From Datisca glomerata (lineage: Eukaryota > Streptophyta > Magnoliopsida > Cucurbitales > Datiscaceae): a stretch of DNA of 64,000 nt. Position numbers and translations under genes: made by a program. The stretch lies in NCBI GenBank assembly GCA_003255025.1, contig QANY01013163.1, forward strand, positions 62,001 to 126,000, written 5' to 3'. The stretch's first letter is position 1. Each line of letters begins with the position of its first letter. Below, piece after piece: positions 23,240-33,539 of the stretch. Below the pieces are notes generated by a model that had not been told where the DNA came from, did not search any database, and saw nothing but the letters and a program-made list of their open reading frames with translations.

Positions 23240-23830
23240 CAAGTATTAATGTGTTAGGTGAAGTTTAATGAATGAAGCTGATAGTTCTGGACAGACTTCT
23301 TTCTTGAATACCCTCCATGAAAATTACCATAACTTTTTATCAGGAGCTCCGAGCTAAATTTCATAAAATTATTCGAGAAGTAGACTTCTTTATCTTTCCG
23401 ACGATATAAGATTTGCTATCTATTTAGCTCCCAGTAAATACATTTTAATTCTGAATTCAATCATTCTACATAATCTAGTTTCTTGAGTAGTTTTCATAAA
23501 AACTATCATAACTTTTGCTCAAAAACTCCAAATCAAGTTCTGTAAATTTTTAAAAAATTAGACATCCATATCTTTCTAAAGATATATAGTTTGTCATATA
23601 ATATTATTTCAATCGGTACAGTTTAAAATTTAAATGTAAAAAGCATAAATATATTTACTTTTATGAACAACAACAGCAAAAACTGTCATAACTTTTGATC
23701 GAGAGCGCCAAATTATGTTCCATAAAATTTTACAAAATGCAGACTTCTATATCTTTATGATGATATAAGATACACAATGAAATCGGCCCCCACTTAGTAC
23801 AGTTTAATTTCCAAAAAAATTAGTTCTACA
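23240..23830. repeat. ~177-bp repeat units in element A
   Basis: Units are marked by CATAACTTTT at about 23332, 23508 and 23687. Each is followed by a GAGCTCCAAAT-like stretch, then TATCTTTC, a GATATAAGATT-like stretch and CAGTTTAATT. The same unit is more abundant in element B. Confidence 0.8.
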
Positions 23831-24749
23831 TTCATTCATTAATTTGTGAGTCGTCATTTACATTTCATTACTCGTCCATCTCTTATTTTTCTGAACTTTT
23901 GCATAGAGAAAAGGAAAGAGAAATTTTTCAAAAATACATATATCAAATTATATATATCTGTTTACCGTGAAAATGTTCTTTTTTTATCTTGAGATAAGCT
24001 TAAATTCAAAATTTGAATTTAATATTTGATTTGATTTTAAAATTTAAAATTTAACACGATCTTATCGTCACAAGTTTTAGATAAGATATTTCAAAATTCA
24101 AAACACAATTTGAATTTTGAATTCGAATTCAAATGCAGGATAATCTTATCAAAGATAATTTTAGATAAGATATGTTATTGTTCATAATATGATGATCTTA
24201 TCGTTTCAGATAAGATATTTCAAATTTCAAAATATAATTTTTTAGATATTAAAATTCAAAAATTCATTCATCATACAATATATGCATCAAATCAGTTTGA
24301 ACATGATTTACAACATTGATAATCTTATGTCATCCATAATATGGTCAAATTATGAATTTTATCAAAATAAATTACCGAAACTAAATAAATATAATTTCTA
24401 TAATTACATTAAAGCATGATAATATTTAAACATAGAGAGCTAATTGATTATGCCCTACACAATTAGCGTAGAACTAATTTTTACTAATTTAATATACTTG
24501 AACAATTGTGTAAATATATTTCTCAAGACATTTTACGATAAGTTAATGCAATTACTCATTTTTTTAACGGATAATATATATTTAAAGGCAATGCAATAAT
24601 TTAAAATAATAAATACTTAGCTTGTAATTTGATGCCTTTCAAATGCTTGCATAAGATGATCCGTGCAATTGAAAGTCGATAGTATCGTCGTAGTTGAATT
24701 TTGAATAAGGTTGAACTAATTCATTTTCTGGAATTTTTTGTGAATGCTT

Positions 24750-25590
24750 TGAAAGCTTATGGATCAAATCTGTCAAACTATGAAGAGCTTGGGCTTGGCC
24801 TTGAAGTTGCTGCCTAAAAGACAGGCTTGGGCCGCACGTAAATTATGGGTCGTGAATGGGTCTCGATCGGGTTTCAGATTTCAAATGAGTCGCTCGCGGG
24901 TCTTGGGTTGGTGTCAGGCAGAGTGCGGGTCGCGCATTCTTTCTGGGTCACGCACTGGGCTTTACTTTGTGGGCTAAATTGCGGCCTTGCTAGGCTGGTC
25001 TATGGAATGGCCTGTTTGCATGGAGTCTCAACTCAGATGCCAAATGGTCTGAGTAGGTCAACACGATAACGTGAAGTGGGTAAAGATGATGACTACCGCC
25101 AACAACGGCGCGTGATGGCGGTCTCCGGCGGCCTTTTTTGGCTGTGAATGGCTTTTAACCAACAGGAATCTCGATCTGAGCATCTTTATGGTGGTTTTGA
25201 CCATTGTAAACCTGGGTTCTTATGCTCAATGATGAAGAGAGCTTCTTCTCCATTGACTTATTTGGTTGTTTTCAGCCTGGAAGCCTCTCGTCTCAAACAA
25301 ATTAGAGCGGGATTGGGGGTGGTCACGGCTTTCCCTTCGACTCCGGCTGCTAAGATGGTTTTCGAGATCGCGGTTTCTTCTTAAATTCCAGCGGCTAGAT
25401 GATATTTCCTTTTTTATCGTTTCTTTGGGTGGAGCTTCCGCGGTGATGACGTTTCATTGACCGCGATGCTGCCCTTCGCAGTTGGTGATGAAGGCGGCGG
25501 CCATTACACTCTTCACTTCCACTTCCGTTCCCATGCCATTTCTGTTTCGGCTTCCAATTCGTTTCCATATCCATATATGCTCTCTATTCT
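24750..25590. repeat. GC-rich block of element A
   Basis: GC content rises sharply relative to surroundings, with GGGTC/GGCCT-rich text, and the block is shared with 39560-40105 in element B. Overlapping frames on plus (24759-24977, 24845-25069, 25148-25384) look like by-products of composition and match no known protein. Confidence 0.65.
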
Positions 25591-25692
25591 GTTTCCGCTT
25601 TCGTATTTGTTGTTGAAAGCATTTGGTTTGGTTTTTAGTGTTATGAGAAGGGATTTCTTGAGTTTTTTCTCATCTCTCAGTGAAGTACCAAA

Positions 25693-26265
25693 TGTAAAGG
25701 AAACAATTCACTGTCTTAAAGAATTGATTGTGAATTTCATATATCATAATAGATAAATAAAGTGTATGTGGACGGAAGTAATAAATATCATGACTTACGT
25801 GAAAAATCCTTAAAAGGAAGAAAAACCACGAGAATAATTTGATAGAATTTTTTTATGGAGAAAAGATTTATATTGATAATACAAGCTACATGTTGTGTTT
25901 GTTTCATGTCTGTGTGTAGAGAGTTGTTGAGTCGTCCTTTGGAGTTAAATCTTAACTCTATTTATAGACCTTCATAGAATCTGATACAACTTATATAATT
26001 CTATCTGAAAATAAGATCAACAGAATATTGTTCTGAGATCTAGTTTAGTAAAATTAACAACTAAGTAAATATTGACCGTCTGATTATTCCAATGGTCTTG
26101 ATTAACTTTTCTTTAGATTGCCATGTTAACAAGCCATGTACTTTCATCTGATTGGTCTCTTCTTCATAATTTCCTAGTCGATCCTACGGTCTCTGTTCTA
26201 TATTCTCATCGATGGAGACTTCGATCTAGATCTTATCTCATTTCATGTGTAATTTTATTTGTTCA
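25693..26265 (-). repeat. LTR of element A (5' LTR in element orientation)
   Basis: On plus it starts TGTAAAGGAAACAATTCA and ends TTATTTGTTCA, giving TG...CA ends. It is followed by the target duplication ATCCA. Just inside, CTCTCAGTGAAGTACCAAA is the reverse complement of a PBS-like sequence, TTTGGTACTTCACTGAGAG. Confidence 0.85.
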
Positions 26266-26395
26266 ATCCACGAGTAAGCATTTTTCTACAAAAACAAAAT
26301 ATACGATATTATTAACAAAAACTTTATAAACATCAAAGGTAGGCAATATACTATTTTAGAGGGAAAAAAGAGAAATTTCCTGATAAAATTATAAG
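26266..26395 (+). repeat. Duplicated segment R, copy 2 (right part)
   Basis: It continues segment R after element A and matches 16062-16190, including GAGTAAGCATTTTTCTACAA and AAAAAGAGAAATT. Confidence 0.85.
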
Positions 26396-26859
26396 TCAAC
26401 CAAAAATCCCCCAATACGAGGAAGAGACAATTTCAAGACAAAGTATTTCTATATTTATTGATAAACCCAAAGGACGCAAATAAACATAACAAAATAAAAC
26501 ACTTTATTAATTATTAAGAATGCAAATAAAATCAACTAGATTTCTTCGTATAGATCTCATCACTCGTCAATGCCTTGCAATATAATAAGAAAAAATTACA
26601 TTTTACTTGCTCAAATTATCACTAATAGAGAGTTGAAATCCTAAAGTTTAAAATGTTACTACTTAAACCATGACTGAAACTCATAATTTGAACTTTAAAT
26701 GTAACTATTTCTACTACAAATTAGTTTTTTAACAAAAGAAGTTATTTTTCCTATCTGAGATGATATCATTTTTTATTATTATTTTTTGGTAAAAGAAAAT
26801 TGTATAAATCAAAAGTATACATACAAACATAAAATATTTACAAGTAAGGTAGGTCCTAG
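26396..26859. other. AT-rich DNA without recognised features
   Basis: No long frame, RNA or repeat end seen. The next feature's C-terminal region begins on minus at about 26860. Confidence 0.4.
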
Positions 26860-28345
26860 GCTGCCACAAAGACAGCACCAAAAGAATTTCAAAGCCTTCA
26901 TAGATAGGCATATAAACTACTAAAGACAAAGCTATCAAATTATGATCAACAAAAAGTCAACTATTAAATGGAGAGCAACTTTCCTTACTAAATGCAGTAG
27001 GGCAGCTCTTCCTACAAATAATCCCATAAGGCAAGTCTCCCATTGCGTAAAACTGTCTTTGTTAACAAGGTCGGGCAGCATCACAGTAATCCTTTGCCCT
27101 TCTACAATGGTGGTCTCCTCTTGAACTAAATGGAGTCTCTATTTTTGGTTATTCTTAATCCTGTCAGCCCACAATCCATCTCTGGGTTTAGGTGTTGGGG
27201 AAGCACAGTTTAACTTGTCGTACACATTGTTGGTGTGTAGAACATGGGGTAGGGGGTTAATATTCCTTCTGAAACCTTGTGTAAAGGCGTACAATTCCAG
27301 GTCTTCTACTACTTCATTATATTTTGGGAAGACAGTAGCTTCAAGTCTCCTTGCTGAGAAAGACGCCTGAGAGTGGCCTTAAGAAGCACCTTGGTCTGAG
27401 GAAGGACGAGCTGAAAGAGCCAGGTTCTCACATCTCGGTGACTGTACAACAGTACGGGAGGGGTTGTTTTCATCAACTACATCTTGTAAATTATCCGTAA
27501 AAGACGGGACTATCTTCCCGCACGCTTCATCACGTGCTGGAGCTAATTGAGGTGGCATATAAGGTTTAAGAGAGTGAGATGAGTTATCACCATCTGAATG
27601 GCTATCTAGATTACACAGGCTCTCCACTTTATCCAACGGAATAGAGGTCTTCGTGCTCGGCAACCTCCGAGCTACACCCTTGGCTAACCTACCCCTCGAA
27701 GCTTTATGAAGAGTATCAATGAGGGGAAAATCAAGGTCAGACAACCTCGTATCCTCAGAAGTCACGCTGGAGGACTTATTCTCCTGAGTTCTGGGACCCA
27801 AGGTTTTGAAGTGAGAGAAGCTGCCAAAGGGGATCTCATTTACTCCAGATTTGTCTTGTGGGTTAGTGGGTCCATGGGAGTTACGTGCATTCACATGAAC
27901 GTGCAATGCATGAGGAGAGTTAATGTCTGAGTCAACATGTGCAAGGGCATTAACTACTCGATTAGAGCTAGGTTTACCAGTTAAGGTATCAACATTAATG
28001 GTGTCCTGACCATTAATAGGTTCATTAATGGAGCTAACAAAGGTTGCAAAATTGCATGCGGCTTCCTCTGGGTAATCGCTACGAGCATCAAGGTAACTTG
28101 AGATGTTAAAACACCTAACCTGAAGAGTCTTTGGAGGATATTTTGGATGTTGGTGGTTAAGCTAGGAGAAGCAGATTGGGTGTGATTAGCTTCCAAAGAG
28201 CTAGGGAGGGGAGAAGGACTATGAGCTTCAATAAAAGAATCATTCACCGTTGTAACCGGAGGATGCCGGAGAAGAAGTAACGTAACGGGGGGAGCCCCCT
28301 CCCAGAGGAGGAGAGAGTAAGACAATGAGGTTCTAGAGAGAAGTT
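26860..28345 (-). pseudogene. LINE ORF1 (gag-like) remnant
   Basis: On minus, a start near 28320 leads through a Ser/Pro-rich region (DSFIEAHSPSPLPSSLEANH) and a 175-residue open stretch (27379-27906) rich in polar residues. The final segment reads GQRITVMLPDLVNKDSFTQW and CLMGLFVGRAALLHLVRKVA. The last part resembles the DUF4283 RNA-binding region of plant LINE ORF1. The upstream leader (28325-28380) has the CT/GA-rich GAGAGATGCTCTAACTTCTC character of LINE 5' UTRs. ORF2 is absent, so this is a 3'-truncated copy, which is unusual for a LINE and suggests a later deletion or disruption. Stops separate the blocks. Confidence 0.55.
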
Positions 28346-28387
28346 AGAGCATCTCTCTAAAACTCTAACAGTAGTTAGTTCATTTTC

Positions 28388-28412
28388 TTAATATATATAT
28401 ATATATATATAT
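28388..28412. repeat. AT dinucleotide microsatellite
   Basis: An uninterrupted run of alternating A and T of about 25 bp, just upstream of the LINE ORF1 remnant. Confidence 0.9.
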
Positions 28413-29393
28413 AAATGAAAATGTATTCAATTATTGTATTTATGATGATAAATGATATTAATGTAATTGGATGTATTACAAATTTTGAGATTCGTTACTA
28501 TATGTGATTGTTAATAGAAAGTATTATATATGATATCGACTATTAATAAAATTAATTAATTAGTAATAATTAAAAAAAGTTTGAAAGAGTGCACCGAACA
28601 TATAATGAATATATATAACAAATTTAAGGAATTATATAATCTGACAAATTTTAATATGAAAAATTATATTAAGTAAAGTAAATAAGATAAATTAATAATT
28701 TGATAGAGTAAATAATAGAACTAATATTTAGATAAATTTGAGGGTGAAAGAGATAAGAGGTAATACTTAGCTTTTACTAATTTATTATTAAAAAGTGGAC
28801 CAAATCGAATCAATCGATTGCATATATTTATAGTATCAAGTTGTGCCAGTTGAATATCCCCAATAAAAGATAAATCGAGATATGAAAAGTCCTTTTTTTA
28901 ATTTGTGATCCTATTCTAAAGAGAAGTAAATTTATCAACTTAAGAAAAGTAAAAATTCTTCAAATTTCTACATAACGACATTACAATAACCTTATTAAAA
29001 CTAAAATAATAAAATTTGCAAAACACAATCACTCCGACACCATGGAGTTTCTTATTTATATATAGGATTGGGCAAAGCTTCGTAATAATTTTTTTTGGCC
29101 TGATTGTAAACTGATACTAATTAGTAAATGTAAATTAAGTTTTTATCTCCATTTTTTTATTAATTTGAATATATGTCTTTTAATTTGTCTTCCTTTTGGC
29201 TTGATCGAAGATTATTAATATAACGTAAAATTTTGACTTTTCACAATTAATATTAATAGTTATAATCTTTTTACTTATATAACTAATTGCAATAATGGCT
29301 ACTGTAGAAATTAGTAAGTTAAAATTGAATATATCAGACTTTCTAGCAAAAGATGTTATAAATGTTATTTCTATACATCTATATACATATCTA
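28413..29393. other. AT-rich intergenic DNA
   Basis: No coding or structural feature recognised. Confidence 0.45.
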
Positions 29394-29430
29394 TCTACTA
29401 TATTAGAAGGGTTTAAGGAGGAGAAACTTT
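29394..29430 (+). mobile_element. Helitron-like 5' terminus
   Basis: TCTACTATATTAGAAGGG preceded by A resembles the common plant Helitron 5' end (TCTACTATATTAAAA-type). A weak candidate 3' end, CAATTAG followed by T, is at 33074. That end is doubtful because the same ATTAG is present in the adjacent 64-bp duplication. Confidence 0.35.
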
Positions 29431-30046
29431 TGATTTCACCATTTATTCTTTAAGCGCCACTAAATATAGTATAAATTTAAGTTTTTTTAATTGAATTAAT
29501 TTATAACTGTATTCATTAATTAGTATTTTATATTATATGTTATTAGGAATGTGAAGGATCATGTATAAGATTTTAGAGATTTTTACATCATAAATATTGT
29601 TTCAGTCAATAACAATGAACTATTGTTTATCTGCAAAAAAAAGTTATTGTTTGATGGAATCATTGTTCGAGACCCAGGATTTTTTTACTTTTAATAATAA
29701 ATGTAGTAATTTTCAATGTCAATTATCTGTGGTAAAATAATTTATCATATTTAGTTTTATCTTCTCAAATAATATGTTTAGTTTCTTTTCATCTTATCTT
29801 ACTATATAAATTAGTTAGAATCGTGTGTTGTTTAATTAAAAAATTCTTGTAGATAATTCACCATCTCGAGATGATGCATGGGCATTTATCCAAGTTTTCT
29901 TTTATTTATAATAGTTTTATTATAAATATATCTTCTTTATGTGATACACAACAATGCGATGATTTAGTTGTGAATATGAGAAAATTATCATTATTATTAT
30001 TTTTTATTTTAGATTTACAACTTTTAAAAAACTATTGTATTAATTT

Positions 30047-30240
30047 AAATGTTAATAATAATAATATTAAAACCTATTGTATCATTTTAAAATCCTTTAA
30101 CATAAAAGTACCTCTATTAGACACTACTACAACAAGTGAGTGTTATGTAATGTTGTAGTAGTGTCTCTAATAGAGGTACTTCTATGTTAAAGGATTTTAA
30201 AATGATACAATAGGTTTTAATATTATTATTATTAACATTT
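30047..30240. repeat. Near-perfect foldback, 87-bp arms
   Basis: The arms 30047-30133 and 30152-30240 are reverse complements apart from one substitution and a two-base bulge. They are separated by an 18-base loop. The arm includes AACCTATTGTATCATTTTAA and CTATTAGACACTACTACAAC. A transcript across it would form a long, almost fully paired hairpin. A 95-residue plus frame (29871-30158) ends inside it and has no recognised homology. Confidence 0.95.
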
Positions 30241-30248
30241 TAACTATA

Positions 30249-30435
30249 CATAAGGCCAAATTCATAAAAGTCTTAATCTTTAACGATGGTAAATTCTCAT
30301 CGTCTATTACTATAAAAGATGAGGTAATTCTCATCGTCTATTACTATACAATATCATCTCGTATAAGAGTCAGTGATATTTTTCCTTGACTAAGTCTGAG
30401 TTAGGGATTAAGGCTTTTATGAATTTGGCCTTATG
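30249..30435. mobile_element. Small terminal-inverted-repeat element (MITE-like)
   Basis: Inverted arms of about 34 bp, CATAAGGCCAAATTCATAAA... at 30249 and ...TTTATGAATTTGGCCTTATG at 30435, flank a roughly 118-bp centre. The centre contains two direct copies of ATTCTCATCGTCTATTACTA. The termini could be read with a TA target duplication, but this is not conclusive. There is no coding sequence. Confidence 0.6.
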
Positions 30436-30436
30436 T

Positions 30437-31150
30437 CATATTTTGACTTATGTCATCTTTTATTAGATTCAACCCAATTATGAATTTATGTCATCTCGTA
30501 TAAGAGTCAGTGATATTTTGACCTTATTCCATCTTGTATAAAGTTCGGCCAAATTATGACCTTCTGTCATCTCGTATAAGAGTCAGTTATATTTGGACTT
30601 TATTTCGTTTTGTAAAAGGTTCAACCAAATTATGACTTTATGTCATCTTATACAAGGCTCGACCAATTATGACTTTATTCCGTTTTGTAAAAGGTTCAGC
30701 CAAATTATGACCTTATGTCATCTTGTACAAGGTTCGGTCAAATTATGACCTTATGTCATCTTGTAGAAGGTTCGGCCAAATTATGACCTTATTTCTTCTT
30801 GTAGAAGGTTCGGCCAAATTATGACCTTATGTCATCTTGTATAAGGTTTCGCCAAATTATGACCTTATGTCATCTTATATAAGACTCGACCAAATTATGA
30901 CATTTTTTCATCTTGTATAAGGTCCGACCAAATTATGACATTATTCTGTCTTGTACAAGGTTCAGCCAAATTATGACCTTATGTCATCTTGTACAAGGTT
31001 CGGCCAAATTATGACATTATGCCATTTTATATAAGACTTGGCAGAATTATGACCTTATTCTGTCTTGTATGCGATTCGATAACCTTATTCTGCCTTGTAT
31101 GCGATTCGGCCAAATTATGACATTATTCCAGCTTATACAAAGTTCAGCCA
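30437..31150 (+). repeat. 38-bp minisatellite array
   Basis: About 18 units run head to tail. The best-conserved ones (30690-30870) read GGTTCGGCCAAATTATGACC followed by TTATGTCATCTTGTAGAA and have a period of 38 bp. Outer units are more diverged. Similar text (TCATCTCGTATAAGAGTCAG) occurs inside the neighbouring MITE-like element and in the first array units, suggesting the array grew from its edge. Confidence 0.9.
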
Positions 31151-31914
31151 CATCTCATTATCATCTTACAATTAAATATTTTGGGTTCTGTAAAAGATCT
31201 CATACAGAAATTGGGCCGAGTAGGCTCTTATTAGAGATAAATCCATAATATGTTTTATCGGCCCTCTACAATTTTCCCCCACTTCTAATGTTTGAGGGAA
31301 AACTTTGGATTCTTTGAAGTATGTCTTAATTCAATGGCATGGTAGACCATAGTCGAACCCTTCGGTTAGATCATGGTCAAACTCTTAAGATTAAAACGTG
31401 GCCAAGCTCTATGTCCAGACTTTGGTTGAACTATAAGGCTGGAACTTCGTGGCCCGCCCGTGGTCTAGCTCTCAGCCTGAACATGATTGAGCTATGAGGT
31501 TAGATCTCATGTGTTGAAAATATAGAGAGACAGAAAAAATATCTTGTAATATTCTACATGCACACACACGTCCTAGTGCATTGATAATTGACTTTGAAAA
31601 TCTTGGTGTGGACCTTAGAGTCTACAGATCGTTGAAACGATTTCATGGGAACGGATGAACGATCGGTTTTTGCAAAAACACTTGATATACACTACAAAAT
31701 GTATATAATTTCTAATCTTGTATATTGTAGATTTAACTTATAAATATATAATAGATCATAACTGATTAAAAAAGAGTTTTCAATAAAAGTTTTTATTTGA
31801 TTATTGTGACGTTGCGCAAGTTTTATTTTATTAAAAAATTTGATTAATATTTAAAGTTTATTTTTTTTAAAAGATCACACACTTTCGTCACGCACACGCT
31901 GCGACGACCAACAC
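31151..31914. repeat. Degenerate region with short imperfect repeats
   Basis: From 31320 to 31500 a loose repeat of about 30 bp is visible, with variants of CATGGTC, GACCATGG and AAGCTCT. No coding signal was found. The run AATTTTCCCCCACTTCTAAT at 31270 is unusual but unexplained. Confidence 0.35.
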
Positions 31915-32270
31915 ATAGGTGGGTGAGTTTGGGGATTTTGCCTTGTTGACAGGCAGTGCAAAAGGCAACATTCTCATTAGCAGTTTTTATCTTTAACTGA
32001 TTTAGTATGTGTTTAGTGAGCTTAAAGATAGGATGATTCCTAGTTTATGATGCCAATTTGACCGTGCATCAGTGGGAGTGTAACTACAATTAAATGCAAG
32101 CTTGAGTTTGGACTTTGGTACTTAATTTTTTTAATCCAATTCAGTAATTTGTTGAGTGTAAAGTAAGAAGTAGTAATACATGAATTAATTACATGTTCAC
32201 TATTTACTTTCCAATAATATTTTAAATAAACCAACATTGATCTATAGTTTTCTCGATTTCCTACCATCAA
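31915..32270 (-). pseudogene. Copia GAG-pre-integrase scrap
   Basis: On minus, the frame at 32040-32270 carries HLIVVTLPLMHGQIGIIN. After a frameshift, text resembling WHHKLGHPIFKLTKHILNQL continues to FCTACQQGKIPKLTHPP (about 31915). This is the GAG-pre-integrase zinc-binding pattern of copia polyproteins. No other copia domain is nearby. Confidence 0.6.
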
Positions 32271-33070
32271 GAACTTTTTAGTTTCATTACGTGTCTATCT
32301 GATATCTCGGTTTTAATTTTTTTGTGTTCTCAATAGTAACTATTTTTATATAATATATAATTTCAATGTTGTAGTGTGTCTCTTGTGGAGAATGACATAC
32401 CTCATTTATGGTTGTCTCTTTTTCCTAAAAGATAGGTTTTGAGTTCAAATCTTAAAATCACTTATACCTTACTTTTTTGTTCTTTTTTTATTTATGTTTA
32501 ATGCCAACTTTTGATATTGTACTTTCTTTAATTTATTTTTATACCTCATTCATTATTTTTTATTTTTTATGTAATTTTTTTACTAAATATTTTCATCTAA
32601 TAGTACTTTCATTTTATTTCCCCTAGAAGTTTGATTTGCTTGGTTGCTTTTATTTCATTGTACAATTCTTTTACTTATTTTTTTATTCTCAAGTACACAA
32701 TTTCCATTGTTTCATTTTATAAATATGAATGAAAGTTAGATAGTCATATATGTATTTTTAGTTAATTAATATAGTACATTTTATGGTTTCTTAGAAGCTT
32801 GAATATTAATTTGTATAAAAGAAGTTAAAAGTTTGAATATTAATTTGAGCCCATAACTTGTTTTGACATCTAACTAATTAATATAGTACATTTTATGGTT
32901 TCTTAGAAAATATTCTTTGACATTATTAAATTATTAACATTTATACAAATGGACAACCTTATATTTTTATTTCTATTGATACCCATAAACTAAAATTCTA
33001 GATCCATCACTGTTTAGAGTTAAGATGATATTTAAATATTTAAAGTTTCGCGCATTGCACCGATATTCAA
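32271..33070. other. AT-rich DNA, possible SINE-like motif
   Basis: Mostly AT-rich. At 32430-32455 the text GAGTTCAAATC resembles a pol III B box, with an unconvincing A box about 40 bases upstream. No tRNA fold or poly-A-ended SINE could be delimited. Confidence 0.25.
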
Positions 33071-33198
33071 TTAGTTTGACCAAGAAAAATAACACAATGT
33101 TGAGAAACTAATATGGCTTTAGGACATTGTACGATTAGTTTGACCAAGAAAAATAACACAATGTTGAGAAACTAATATGGCTTTAGGACATTGTGCGA
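33071..33198. repeat. Tandem duplication, period 64 bp
   Basis: Copies at 33071-33134 and 33135-33198 are almost identical (TTAGTTTGACCAAGAAAAAT... to ...GGCTTTAGGACATTGT). Only one or two differences separate them, so the duplication is recent. It adjoins the truncated 3' edge of the P450-reductase fragment. Confidence 0.95.
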
Positions 33199-33242
33199 GA
33201 AGGAAATATGAGATATCAAATAAGTGTTTCGAGAAACTTTAC

Positions 33243-33531
33243 CTGGGGGACGATGATATTGAATAATACACCTAAGTGGGAGCCTGGTTGATGGAAATTC
33301 AGCCAAAACCTCAAGATGCTTCTCTGACTCGAAACTACACACTGAGAATAATCATCCTGCAAATTTACAGCATAATCATAGCCTATAAGAACAAGAAGCA
33401 CAACAAAGGACTAAATTACCATTAATGTAGACAAAACTAATTCACAACCTTTCCAGCTGGTGATGGAAGATATCGTAATCTTTCAGCTTCACTTGGATCA
33501 GATGCATATGCCGCCAAACAAGCAAAGCAGA
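33243..33531 (-). pseudogene. Two exons resembling NADPH-cytochrome P450 reductase
   Basis: On minus, exon 1 (33531-33449) reads, after a one-base deletion, LAAYASDPSEAERLRYLPSP and then AGK. Exon 2 (33356-33243) reads DDYSQCVVSSQRSILRFWLN and then FHQPGSHLGVLFNIIVPQ. From recall, plant P450 reductases have LAAYATDPSEAERLKFL...SPAGKDEYAQWVVASQRSLL..., so the order and spacing fit the connecting/FAD-domain region. Intron edges are kept: AG before exon 1, GT after AGK, TTTGCAG before exon 2 and GTAAAG after VPQ. The active enzyme sits in the ER membrane and passes NADPH electrons to P450s. Flanking exons, including the one with the FAD-binding RYYSISSSP motif, are missing. The one-base deletion and several substitutions indicate a decayed genomic fragment. 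Confidence 0.7.
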
Positions 33532-33539
33532 CTGAAAAT

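Larger units (their letters stand above)
20933..26265 (-). mobile_element. Non-autonomous LTR retrotransposon A (complete)
   Basis: Two LTRs (20933-21494 and 25693-26265) enclose 4.2 kb. The flanks GTCCA (20928-20932) and ATCCA (26266-26270) are a 5-bp target duplication with one transition, and the intact target is at 16062-16066. On minus, a purine-rich tract (21495-21506) precedes the 3' LTR. The sequence just inside the other LTR (about 25674-25692) resembles the PBS region of element C. No gag, protease, integrase, RT or RNase H is recognisable in any frame. The interior holds minisatellites, a ~177-bp repeat and a GC-rich block also found in elements B and C. Confidence 0.85.

Noticed and set aside
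24000..24260. Palindrome-like AATTTGAATTTT-rich text as a replication origin or cruciform
   Set aside because: Low-complexity AT DNA that recurs in element C (43380-43600). Short imperfect palindromes are expected by chance.
29871..30158. 95-residue frame on plus
   Set aside because: No recognised homology, AT-driven codons, and its end runs through the palindrome arm.
30437..31150. Regular 38-bp repeats resembling a CRISPR array
   Set aside because: Units are contiguous without unique spacers, diverge gradually, and the context is plant transposon DNA with no cas genes.
32430..32455. B-box-like GAGTTCAAATC suggesting a SINE or tRNA
   Set aside because: No convincing A box, tRNA fold, tail or target duplication could be delimited.
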